Assembly (NCBI RefSeq): GCF_964340395.1
Contig: NC_135553.1
Span: forward strand, 8,568,501-8,632,500
Length of the DNA stretch: 64,000 bases
Direction of reading: 5' to 3'
Source: Glandiceps talaboti
Taxonomy: Eukaryota > Hemichordata > Enteropneusta > Spengelidae
This document shows, one piece after another, positions 23,227 to 33,480 of this stretch (positions within the stretch are counted from its first letter, which is position 1; each line of letters starts with the position of its first letter). The notes beneath the pieces were generated by a model. The model was not told the origin of the DNA. It ran no database searches and saw only the letters and a program-made list of their open reading frames with translations. The translations under genes were made by a program, and so were the position numbers.

Positions 23227-24825
23227 AAGAAAGAAGCTTTTATAACGTTAAAAGACCATAAAGACAATTTCGAACACAGTTTACCTTGCAGACTAATCAA
23301 CCCCGCAAAAAGCGAGATAGGCATTATTAGCAAAAAAATACTTGACACCATCCTCCAAAACATAAGACCCATAGTCGCCGTCAACCAATGGAAAAATTCT
23401 ATGTCAGTCATCGAATGGTTCAAGAACTTAGAGAACAAAAACAAACACACTTTCGCCTGCTTCGACATATGCGACTTTTACCCTTCCATAACCGAAAAAT
23501 TGTTATTAGAATCCCTCAAATTTGCCGGCCAATACACCACCATATCAGACGAAGACAAACAAATTATCATGCACGCGCGGAAATCTCTCCTCTTCGATAA
23601 AACCAAACCATGGGTAAAAAAGAATAGCAATGGATCATTTGACGTCACAATGGGAAGCAACGACGGGGCCGAAATATGCGAACTGGTCGGAATATTCATG
23701 CTACACAAATTAGCCAAAAAATACGGTAAAGAAAACATAGGTCTATATAGGGACGACGGACTCGCCGCCTTCAAGAACATCACCGGAAGTAAATCAGAAA
23801 GTATCAGAAAAGACATAACTAAAACCTTCAAAGCCATGGGGTTAAAAATAACCATACTCACCAATCTGAAAACCGTCAACTTTCTAGACATAACGCTCAA
23901 CCTCAACAACGGTAAATATTACCCGTACAGGAAACCCAACGACAACCCCATGTACATACACACGCAGTCTAACCACCCACCCAGCATCATCAAGAACATA
24001 TCGTCAGCCATCGGCCGTAGAATTTCCGACATATCATCCGACGAACACATCTTCAACCAGGCAGCCCCACTGTACCAAAATGCACTAAAAACCAGCGGCC
24101 ACAAAGAGAACATCACGTACACCAGCACCCCGACGCAGAAAAACAAGAAAAACAGAAATAGAAACACCATCTGGTTTAACCCACCATACAGTAAAAACGT
24201 AGCCACCAATGTAGGCAAACGATTCCTCAACCTAATCACAAAACATTTCCCAGCAGACTCTAAGTTACACAAAATATTCAACAGAAACAATGTCAAAGTC
24301 AGTTATAGCTGCATGCCAAACATGGCTACCATAATCAAATCGCATAACGCCACCATCTCCAACAGCGAAACTAAACCCACCCAAAAACCCTGTAATTGCA
24401 GACAGAAAGACACCTGCCCTCTGAACGGCGAATGCCAAACGGAAAACATCGTATACCAAGCCACCGTCCACGGAAAACAAACAAAAGTATATATCGGTCT
24501 AACAGAGAACAACTTCAAACAGAGATACGCCAACCACAAACACTCATTCAAACATGAAAAACACGAAAACAGCACAGAACTATCAAAACACATTTGGAAA
24601 CTGAAAAGAAACAATGAGCCTTTTTCCGTATCCTGGTCCATCAGCAAGAAAGCCCAAGCATACACCAATAAAACAAAACGATGCAACCTGTGTTTAACCG
24701 AAAAACTAACTATTATTAAAGCAGACAAAAGCTCCACACTAAACAAAAGAACTGAGTTGATATCCAAATGCCGACACGAGAATAAGTTTTATTTGTCCAA
24801 CTTCAATAGAGCATCTATCACCTAA
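23227..24825 (+). CDS. Penelope-like RT/GIY-YIG protein, right arm (5'-truncated)
   Basis: 532 open codons from the palindrome centre to TAA. The first 58 (before the Met at 23401) contain ITLKDHK and CRLINPAKSEIG, typical of the Penelope RT. Counting from that Met: motif A FDICDFYPSI at 21-30 with the catalytic Asp at 22; GSNDGAEICELVG at 85-97; motif C LYRDDG at 115-120; NFLDITLNLNNGKYYPYRKP at 160-179 in the thumb. A Cys-rich segment (CNCRQKDTCPLNGEC, 331-345) precedes the GIY-YIG nuclease: NIVYQATV at 349-356, VYIGLTENNFKQR at 363-375, and a candidate catalytic Glu at 434. Known Penelope proteins use the RT for target-primed copying and the nuclease to nick DNA. This copy lacks the N-terminal third but has no internal stop, which suggests a young insertion. 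Confidence 0.95.
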   Translation, partial: KKEAFITLKDHKDNFEHSLPCRLINPAKSEIGIISKKILDTILQNIRPIVAVNQWKNSMSVIEWFKNLENKNKHTFACFDICDFYPSITEKLLLESLKFAGQYTTISDEDKQIIMHARKSLLFDKTKPWVKKNSNGSFDVTMGSNDGAEICELVGIFMLHKLAKKYGKENIGLYRDDGLAAFKNITGSKSESIRKDITKTFKAMGLKITILTNLKTVNFLDITLNLNNGKYYPYRKPNDNPMYIHTQSNHPPSIIKNISSAIGRRISDISSDEHIFNQAAPLYQNALKTSGHKENITYTSTPTQKNKKNRNRNTIWFNPPYSKNVATNVGKRFLNLITKHFPADSKLHKIFNRNNVKVSYSCMPNMATIIKSHNATISNSETKPTQKPCNCRQKDTCPLNGECQTENIVYQATVHGKQTKVYIGLTENNFKQRYANHKHSFKHEKHENSTELSKHIWKLKRNNEPFSVSWSISKKAQAYTNKTKRCNLCLTEKLTIIKADKSSTLNKRTELISKCRHENKFYLSNFNRASIT

Positions 24826-24956
24826 ACTAAATCCGTTAACTAACGGAACATCAAAGCCCAACATGTAACAACCCGCCAACACTTACTTGTCCGCACCCAA
24901 TAACCCACACAATAACAACCAACACCTCCACACATACAACACCTACCCACCGACAC

Positions 24957-24985
24957 AGACAATAGTGATGGTATTTCTATTGTCT
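24957..24985 (+). repeat. 9-bp stem hairpin in PLE 3' region, right arm
   Basis: AGACAATAG at 24957, an 11-nt loop and CTATTGTCT at 24977. It lies between the stop codon and the hammerhead motif. A second short inverted pair, CCGTTA/TAACGG, lies just after the stop near 24832. Confidence 0.85.
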
Positions 24986-25026
24986 ACACTCTATATATAC
25001 AGCACACCCAGAGAGTAGGCCTCAGA

Positions 25027-25067
25027 GTGTCTGATGATCGCAATATGCGTGAAACTCCGAGTTACAC
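25027..25067 (+). ncRNA. hammerhead ribozyme motif, right arm
   Basis: The order is stem I GTGT (25027), core CTGATGA (25031-25037), a 13-nt stem-loop II (CGCA, ATA, TGCG, bounded by a U-U pair), GAA (25051-25053), minimal stem III ACT-CCG-AGT, then U at 25063 and ACAC closing stem I. This is the type I hammerhead with a very short helix III reported from Penelope-like elements. The predicted cut lies after 25063. The U-U opposition where a G-C pair usually closes helix II may lower activity. Confidence 0.78.
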
Positions 25068-25099
25068 CCAAGAAAGAGTTCCAGTACTACCAAAACTAT

Positions 25100-25154
25100 T
25101 ACGCTCTGCCACTGCGGTATAGAGCACTGTCTTAGCAGATTGATACTCACCGAG

Positions 25155-25155
<1 letters not shown>
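25100..25155 (+). other. non-palindromic right-hand tail of the PLE
   Basis: This short segment continues from the right arm and has no counterpart at the left end. It contains a small hairpin, GCTCT at 25103 and AGAGC at 25121. I take it as the continuation of the element's terminal repeat region, but it could also be flanking DNA. Confidence 0.5.

Positions 25156-25209
<54 letters not shown>
25156..25209. repeat. (TA)n at right edge of the PLE
   Basis: About 27 TA units. With the left TA tract it brackets the element, consistent with insertion into a TA microsatellite. Confidence 0.97.
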
Positions 25210-25212
<3 letters not shown>

Positions 25213-25499
25213 ACTAACCCCTTTGCGTACACCGTCTCATGTCAAAATATTTCTGTAGAGACATGTCGGTCATACAAGAGAACAGAGGATGAGTTCTTTT
25301 GAAAATTGTGAGAATAAACCTTCGTATGCAAAGCCTAGAAATATATTCTCGTTTTTTTACAATGCCGCCACCTCGGAAACAGTCTCTGTCGGAGACATTA
25401 CATAGTTATCATATAAGTATCATTTCAATATGTCTGTAAGCATACCAAATATATTGTGTCCTGTGTCTAAACAAATTTCAGCAAATTAGACCCATACTC

Positions 25500-25721
25500 T
25501 TGTTTGTTTGTTTGTTTGTCTGTTTGTTTGTTTGTTTGTTTGTTTGTTTGTTTGTTTGTACATGTCTTTCCTATCTCTGTGTCTCTTTGACTCTGTATCT
25601 ATCTGCCTGTCTCTCTTTCTATGTCTCTCTGTTAGTCCCCCTGTCTATGTCTTGTTGCTTATGTCTCTCTGTGTCTGTCTATTTGTTTGTCTCTTTGTCT
25701 CCCTGCCTGCCCCTCTGTCAA

Positions 25722-25752
<31 letters not shown>

Positions 25753-25765
25753 GCTTACATATCTA

Positions 25766-25816
<51 letters not shown>

Positions 25817-25817
25817 T
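25500..25817. repeat. (TTTG)n and (TCTG)n low-complexity block
   Basis: About 60 bp of TTTG, then 160 bp of degenerate pyrimidine-rich TCTG/TCTCT sequence, then pure TCTG. The Cys-Leu-Ser-Val open frames across it are microsatellite products. Confidence 0.95.
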
Positions 25818-27599
25818 TGAAACTCTCTGTCTTTATCTCTATGTCTATCTTGACATATGACAACAGCGCAATCTTTGTTAACACGTACTTTTAAGACAAC
25901 CTATTTATCTTGATGTAATCCTCTTGTATCAAACTTTCAATTACACGAGCATTGCACACAATTTTGAATGTATCAAGCCTGCAATCTCTATTCCTTCATT
26001 ATACCCAACCAGTACAAATAACAGCTTGGAAGCCGGAAATGGTGTTTTTTATAGAAGAGAATGAAATGGACCGTCAAATGTAATTAACTAGGTGAATTTA
26101 GATTCTTACCTCCCCACTGTTCTGTCGTACATCAGCTAATCATGGAAATGGTGTTATCAACTTCACGTGGGAGATTACACAAGGTATTAGTAAACCATTA
26201 CAAAATAATAATTGAATGCATAAATGTGACTGTGCGCAGGCACTGTACGATCAGTTTTCAATATAAGTTTTTTTCTGCTGATCAGAGAGTCATATGTGAT
26301 ATTCATATTGTCCAATGCATAGCAGGAATATGTATAGATCAGTATGATGGGAAGATTCGGTCATATTGTTTAGTATGCGATGTAGTTGCTGAAAAACGCA
26401 GCATAACTGAAAGTACTTGATTGATGGATGCCCTTATGATAATTTCACTTTTTCCAAATAACACCTAACCTTGGCAGAAACTCGTACAAACTTTATTTAT
26501 TCTTTTTTGTAAAAACAATTAAATACAATGCAGTCAGTACAACATTGTTACGAGACAACAATCTGGAAAATCCTCTCAAATTTCACCTAGATGTTGTCAA
26601 CATATGTTCACAATTCTCAACAAAACATTCATTGGAAACATTAAACGTGGACATGTTGCTGTACAAATTACAATTACATAATGGAATTCATGCAACCTCT
26701 GTTCTCCGATAGATCTGTATTAACCCCGACAACAGTACAAACAACCATTACTAGCGAATTTAATCATAGAGAGTGAGCATCGTGAAATAGGAATGGAAAT
26801 CAACTTTACAAATCCAACACTCCTGATTCTGATAGTTCTATTTTTAAAACTTTCATTCCATGTGATCACGTTATCCATCACGACGCCGTATTCATTATAG
26901 TAGAGAAATATTGGTCTCCCGACCACAATATGGACTTGAATGACTTCAATCAACGACTTAGACCATTCTATTCTGTGTCCTTTTTTTGTTCAGAGAGAAT
27001 CTCCTCGCTATACTATTACGGAACAGTAAACCATTGATTATTTAAGAGAATAATTCCACATATATATTGAATCCCAGTCACTGTTTATAAACACTCATTT
27101 TCAGAGTCAAAACTAGACCGTCTTGGAACAGGTGCCCAAGACAAGAAAACGTTATGCTGTCGAAATATATACGATACAAAAACTAATTACTTTAATATTG
27201 TTATCTAATATTGAAATAACGCAGTAGTAACATATGTTGATACTCGATAGCAATATTGATTATAGATATTACCGATATTCAATTACATTACTACAAAATT
27301 AGGATAGATTTCGTGATTGGTCTTCTTTGTCGAATGCTTACAATTTACATAAGTGGCATTTTATTTCAAATTAAATGACGTCACGGCTGATAACATATAT
27401 AAGGCTTATACTTGAGTGTAAGTGTATATGTCTGTGTTCAGTGTCTGTATCTGTGTCGTTTAGCGTGCGATTGAAAAGTAGCAAATATGACGGTAAGTCA
27501 TCAGAAACAAGTCTTCATAGAAGACACAGATCCCCTTGAAATACTTTACTTCTATGTGACTGAATGGCGACATGATTTAATTGGTGGCAACATATAAAG
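25818..27599. other. intergenic, no gene seen
   Basis: AT-rich DNA. The 92-codon + frame at 26142-26420 and 77-codon - frame at 26720-26953 have no domain that I recognise. Confidence 0.4.
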
Positions 27600-28755
27600 A
27601 GATTTTGAAATTCGACAATTGAACCTGAAGATCAGAGTGAAGGCCAAAGGTCAATGTCTCAAAAACAAGTTTAAACCTGGGAATATTGGGGTAGACATTT
27701 GAATGTCGTTTCTATGTATTAACTTTTTTTTTGGATTATGTGTTAAAACATGATCGCTCACTACAAAAATGGCTGCATTGAGTAAAAAGTGATATGAGCA
27801 CCAAAAATTATGAACGTGTATGTTCATCTGGTTCTGCATTACATCATTTACATGATCTAAAAGACATTAGCCACGCATAATTGCTACAAAGTGTCTGCAA
27901 TGTGTAAGTAATAGCTTAATTTTGATGGTCTATTCTGTAGTTCAGGTAAAAGTCAATGGCCACTCATACAGGAAAGTTTGCATATGATTATATGGGATTA
28001 GACACTTGAATCCAGTCTATGTATTGAGGGTTTTGAGTTATACAGTAATATAGTGATGTCTTGATACAAATATGGCTGCCATTCAGCACCAAGAATAATG
28101 CTTGTGTATAGTTCTTTTCTTCATATTACTTGTCAATATGATTTGAAGGAAATTGGCAATGTACAAGCACCACAATGTGTCTGTGATAGGTAGGAATTGG
28201 CTTGCATTTGAAAATTGACCATGAAGGTCAAGGTCAAGGGTCAAGATCTCCAACGATAGCTTGCATATGATAATATGGAGGTAGACACTTGAATGGAGTC
28301 TCTATGTATTACAGTTTTTGAGTTATGCTGTAAATGACATTTTTTAACTACAAACATGACTGCCATTCAGTGAAAGCACCAAAATAATGCTTGTGTATAG
28401 TTATTTTCTTCAATATTACTTGTAAACATGATTTAAATGAAATTAGCAACTTGTAAACACTACAATGTGTCTGTGAAGGCAGGAAATGGCCGGATTTTAA
28501 TTTATACAGTAAATCTTGATTTTTAACTACAAATATGGTCACCATGTGCTCAAATTTGCATATACCAAACACAAATTGACGTGCTTATGTCCCATATGAT
28601 ATGTCACCTTTGTGTTAGGTTTGAAAGAAAACGGACATTGCATGTTTGAGAAATGACGTATTACGGACAGATAGATGGACGCACATACGGACGCACCGAC
28701 AGACGGACGGACGTATGACCGGAGCCCATTGTAACAGCGTGGGGGGGGGGGGGGC
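27600..28755. repeat. ~300-bp tandem repeat with AAGGTCA motifs
   Basis: At least three units begin near 27600, 27936 and 28226, with a partial fourth. The shared landmarks are TAGACACTTGAAT, then TCTATGTATT, AATAATGCTTGTGTATAG, and CACTACAATGTGTCTGTGA. Between units lie tracts such as GACCATGAAGGTCAAGGTCA. The block ends with repeated GGACGGACGGACG, CCGGAGCCCATTGTAACAGC and a 14-base G run (28741-28754). It looks like a non-autonomous interspersed element that has expanded in tandem. Weaker relatives lie near 42290-42560 and 45690-46120. Confidence 0.75.
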
Positions 28756-31700
28756 TAATAACATACAAAAAGCTTAAAGCGATTTTTTGGTTTAGTATAC
28801 CTGGAAGGCTAATTGAATACTTACTCGTGTCATGAATAATATGGACTCCCGGCAAAACAGTTCAAATTGACCGATGTAGTTGTTGTATAAGCATACATGT
28901 TTGTACAAGACGTTTCATGGTTAAGATACTTAAATGTCGTCAATAATTACTGTTACCATAGCAACATAATTCGAGAGCTCGTCGTAAGTGCAACTAAAGA
29001 TGCAATTAATAGTACCCTTAAGAATATAATGGCAAAAACACTTTAACGATGTATGGGCACAACAGTTTTGTTTTATGGCATGAATTGCACCGGTTTTTTT
29101 TAGTACTTTGTATATTAAAAGCATTGCCTTACATTCCAATATTAGCTTATTTTCCTACAATGATGGCTATCGGTTAGAAAACATAAAAACATTCAATAAA
29201 AGAATGTATGCCTACAACAGTTACTAGAAATTTGTTTATAGCATAGATGCCTGACTGCCCGCAGAAAAAAAAACCCTTTTGCTGTATTCTAATAAGCATC
29301 TAGGTATAAGCCCTAGTGGGAACATATCCATATTATATAAGTGCATTATAAATGTCACTGCTTCTGCAGTCATCCCTTGTGCATTGCCAAGTAGTGTGTA
29401 GAGCTTACAAGTATTTCATTAACGGTACACAATATGTCATGTTTTAACCTTTAACATCCGATCCTTAGCCGCAAGGACTGTAAAGTGAAACCTCTCTTGT
29501 TTATCAGTCGGTTCCTGTATAATTTAGACATGGGAATATGAAATCACCCGAACGGGTTTATGTTAAGAACAAAATTTATGTTAGATGTCTCGTTTCAGGC
29601 GTATGTAAGGTTTAAGGTTTGCCACTGAGCATGCCCACGGCGCAGATTTAATTTTCCATTCATGTAAACTTGATTTATATATTAATGACAATGATAGATA
29701 ACTATTTCATCAATATAAATACAAGTGTCGGAATAGATTATCCCGTCGAATAAGAACAGGAATGAGCAAACATTTAAAATTTCAAGTACTGTTCATAACG
29801 CCATTTTGTCGCCTTTCATCGTGGATAATGTGCCAGTACTCAGGTAAGTATTTTTAAATTTGATATTGATATTGTGATTGTGAATTTCAATAACAAATTT
29901 GGGATGCGTTCTTGAAATGCTATTACTATTAAGCCATTTTCGAATCCATTATGGCCTCGGCCGAATACTGCATTAAAATTGTGGGAAAATATATACTGAT
30001 TGTCGATATCTTTGAAAACAAAAGAGTGGACCCCACACTTCCTTCAAAGATACACGGAACAATCTTTGATATCATGGCAAAGTTTCTCTTTAAGCATATT
30101 CTAATGCAACAGATTTTTGGCATTATAGAAAATTAATGTCCTATACTTAATTTAGCAATTTTCTGAACGTTTGTGAACTTAAAAGTATAACTTTTTTTCT
30201 CATATACTATGCATGCACACAGTTTTAATACCCAGACAAATAGAAACCAGTGACAGCTGTCTTTTAATGTCTTACCCTGTATTATACCATTTCAATCAAC
30301 GTATAAGCTTATAAATGGACGATGCACGCACAAGTATTCATTTCAGGGTAGATATTCATTATTTTTCGATATGGTTTCCCGGAACGTTACATACCTGTTC
30401 GTACGTACAAGATATTCGACATATTTTCGTTGTTATGGAGATATGTTAATGATGATTTTATTTTCATGTTTTAGTTCGTGGTATAAAACATATGACATGT
30501 TTAACATTTCAAGTCTTTGAGGAGTGGGTTTCTTTTTTCGCGGGATAATTATTTCTTGCGATAATACACCTTATGCCCATAGTTTAGTTTGGACATTTAC
30601 CGTCGATGTTTCAACAAACCAATACAAAGTGAAAGAACACCTTAACAAGAAATAGCGGGTGTAAATAAGAAAGTTATAAAGCTTTTGTATCTGCAGACAA
30701 TGAAAAACGGTTAGTGTTACACATCAGTCTGCTATTTGCAAAGAATCTGATCGAGACTAGTACTGTTACAGCTGGCACCACCAACACAATCTTGTAGGGT
30801 CATGTTTGTCAATGCACCCACAGAAGGTTACATAAAGCAAAAACCACTTATACAAATCATGTAGCAACATAAATCAAAATGAATGTTATGAACACTTTGC
30901 GATCATAGGTATAGCTCCCCAAAGTCACAATTATATGATAATTACAGTGGGAAGTTTTTAAAAGCTTACGTGCCCTTGTCAGCCCAACCCTTTATACACT
31001 TTACCTTTATAACTTGAGGTTAATGTTAGAATTTCAAAACAAAATTCATATTCATCTTTGAAACATGTATTTAACCATTACTAGTATTTTCCCCTTTACA
31101 TATTTTTCAAAGTGTAACCATTCATTCTGGTATATACGTGCCGGGGACCAATTTCTCCAATAAGCAAATTTATTCGAATCTCACCAAACGTTGTCATGTG
31201 AAAGGTTTTTCCTGGTCATTTTGAAATTTAGGGTTCATTTTCATGTTCGAAATGATTTTGCATTCTATTTAGGTTCATTTCAATAATTATCATTTTGACT
31301 TCTATTTCAAAAAATACATGGTGATCGCTGATTTCTTTTGTCTAAATTATAATTGAGAGATTTGGTTGTTAAACTTTTATTTCCGAAGCGCATACAATAA
31401 TGATCGCCGTATTATTTTTTTCGAGGTAACTACACAAAAACTTCAAAAATTGCCACCAAATGTGCACAATTTAGGTTGCATTCCGTTGCCTTTTAAAGTT
31501 GGCAGCGACTTTAAAAGAAAAGTTTGAATATATTTAGGAACTGCCGTACAAAATAGTGGTATTCTATAATAATCAATGCATCCTTTTACACTATTTTGCA
31601 TACACCCTTTAAGGCAATGGCTAACCTTTAAAAGCACTGTGAGATTAGTCACTTCGAAAATTAGATCAATATATGTTACGTACATGGGAAAAAACAAAGT

Positions 31701-32485
31701 ACGATGGTCGAAGACTCTGATAACTACTCAATGACGTCAACGCGGCAAACTGATATTACTTAATCATTCTTTCTAATTTCAATATGGCAGTGAAATGTCG
31801 CATGAAACAATGGTTGCAGGGTTGTCTGATGTATTCTGAGGTTACCGCCCCTTTTTCCGATTTTTAATCTTGCCTTTAATTCATTATAATACTAATCAAA
31901 ATGACCAATAACGGTAAAGTGTCACCATGACAACGTTTTAGATTGATGAAATCGTATCATTTTCTTTTTTTATATGTCATTTAATCTGATTCATGAATAT
32001 TTCATTATTTGTATTTGTTGACGTTCAAGCCTTCAGTCTCTAAGATCTATAGTCAAAATATGGACAGAAGTAGAGTCTACATGAGTATTCCCGAGTATCA
32101 ACAACTGGATTTGATTTAGAGACGATCGCTTATCACTTAATGTTGAAAGGTCATGATACACGATATATAAACATTGTGGGTGAGTGATAGTGGCTGTCAT
32201 GAATTCTATCAAAAGCACCGTTACACATTCCTTGGACGATTCTTTGTATATTTACTTGACTTTCCTTTTTGGAAAGCATGAGATATATTATCAGATTTAT
32301 TGTTAATTTCCTAATACGTTTAGTTTGAAATAGTAAAAAAAAAAACTATCATATACAACGACACATCTCTCCTTTTATAAACAAAATATTAAGATAACTG
32401 AATATTTCGCCAGTAATATTTTACATTCATACAGAAATGTACAGACAGACATACACCCACAAACACTCTCTCAAACAAACGTATA
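28756..32485. other. intergenic, no gene seen
   Basis: About 3.7 kb of AT-rich DNA without microsatellites, LINE fragments or a convincing reading frame. The longest frames (about 60-84 codons) are at chance level. Confidence 0.4.
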
Positions 32486-32486
32486 C

Positions 32487-32720
32487 ACACATACACACAC
32501 ACACACACACACACATACATTGAATTCCCCTCTCTTTGTCATTGTCTAACTCAGATTTAATCTTATGTCTTAGTTTGTATCATATTTACCTGTCTTTCTG
32601 CAACAATCGCTCTGTCCCTCTCTGTCTCTGGTGTGTGTATGTATGTATGTATGTATGTATGCATGTATGTGTGTATGTGTGTGTATGTGTGTATATATAT
32701 GTGTATATATATATATATAT
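32487..32720. repeat. (CA)n, (TATG)n and (TA)n cluster
   Basis: CA repeat at about 32487-32516, then TATG units from about 32634 grading into GT and TA repeats ending at 32720. Confidence 0.93.
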
Positions 32721-33265
32721 GGAAAGAGCAAGTGATTTATGATTATTTTTTAAAATTCGTTTGCTTATTCTTTGTTAAATGAAAGTGACTATTATCTTTC
32801 CCGGGCTAGTCTTCCCTAAGTTCCCTTTATCTAAATCTGATCTTCTATCAAATCTTCTTATCTAAATGACAACATCTCTGACCTTTATCAATATATCAGT
32901 TACTCTGATACGTTCCCTTGGGTATTAACTTGTGGATGATTATCACACTGAATAAACAGTAACTCATATACAGATAAATAGGTGTATTCCCAGTCAGCAT
33001 ACGATTGATTTGTGTATTCGGTATGTGACTCTTCCTGGAAGCTAAGACGGGAAATAAATTGTCATTGTAACTGGTATCTTGGTATTTAAAAATGTTTTCT
33101 TTTAGATAAGAGGATTTGAGAGAAGATAAGATTTAGATAATGGAAGGAGAAAGAACTAGATACCTTTATTCAGTCCATACAGAGAATGAAAAGACTATGC
33201 AGGAAAGAAGGAAAGCAACATTTTAACAGAAAAAGAAATCGAAATCATTGAATCTAATGATTGCT

Positions 33266-33267
<2 letters not shown>
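32721..33267. other. intergenic, no gene seen
   Basis: Unique-looking AT-rich DNA. TCTTCTATCAAATCTTCTTA near 32841 and AGATAAGAGGATTTGAGAGA near 33105 look partly complementary, suggesting an old inverted repeat. Confidence 0.35.
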
Positions 33268-33336
<69 letters not shown>

Positions 33337-33338
33337 AC

Positions 33339-33369
<31 letters not shown>

Positions 33370-33422
33370 ATTTCTGTCTGTTTGTCTGTCTGTCTGTCTT
33401 TCGGTCTGTCTGTTTGACTCTG

Positions 33423-33476
<54 letters not shown>
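33268..33476. repeat. (CA)n-(TC)n-(TCTG)n-(TC)n compound microsatellite
   Basis: Four blocks with sharp boundaries over about 210 bp. Open frames across it are artefacts. Confidence 0.98.

Positions 33477-33480
<4 letters not shown>

Larger units (their letters stand above)
21351..25155. mobile_element. Penelope-like element, head-to-head palindromic pair
   Basis: Positions x and 46450-x are complementary from 21351 to 25099: two 1,874-bp arms around one unpaired base at 23225. I checked the ends, the centre and several internal segments by eye and found no mismatch, and the proteins from the two arms are identical. Each arm reads outward from the centre: a 5'-truncated RT/GIY-YIG frame, a ~200-bp non-coding tail with a 9-bp stem hairpin, and a hammerhead motif. 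The right arm continues about 56 bp beyond the symmetric part, ending near a TA tract; the left stops directly at TA repeats. Partial and inverted copies are known for Penelope elements, but identity this complete also raises assembly inversion or very recent origin. Confidence 0.93.

Noticed and set aside
25500-25894. 128- and 106-codon Cys/Leu/Ser/Val-rich frames
   Set aside because: Products of TTTG and TCTG microsatellites, as are the long frames at 33.3, 44.3, 46.3, 49.6, 53.3, 56.2 and 62.3 kb.
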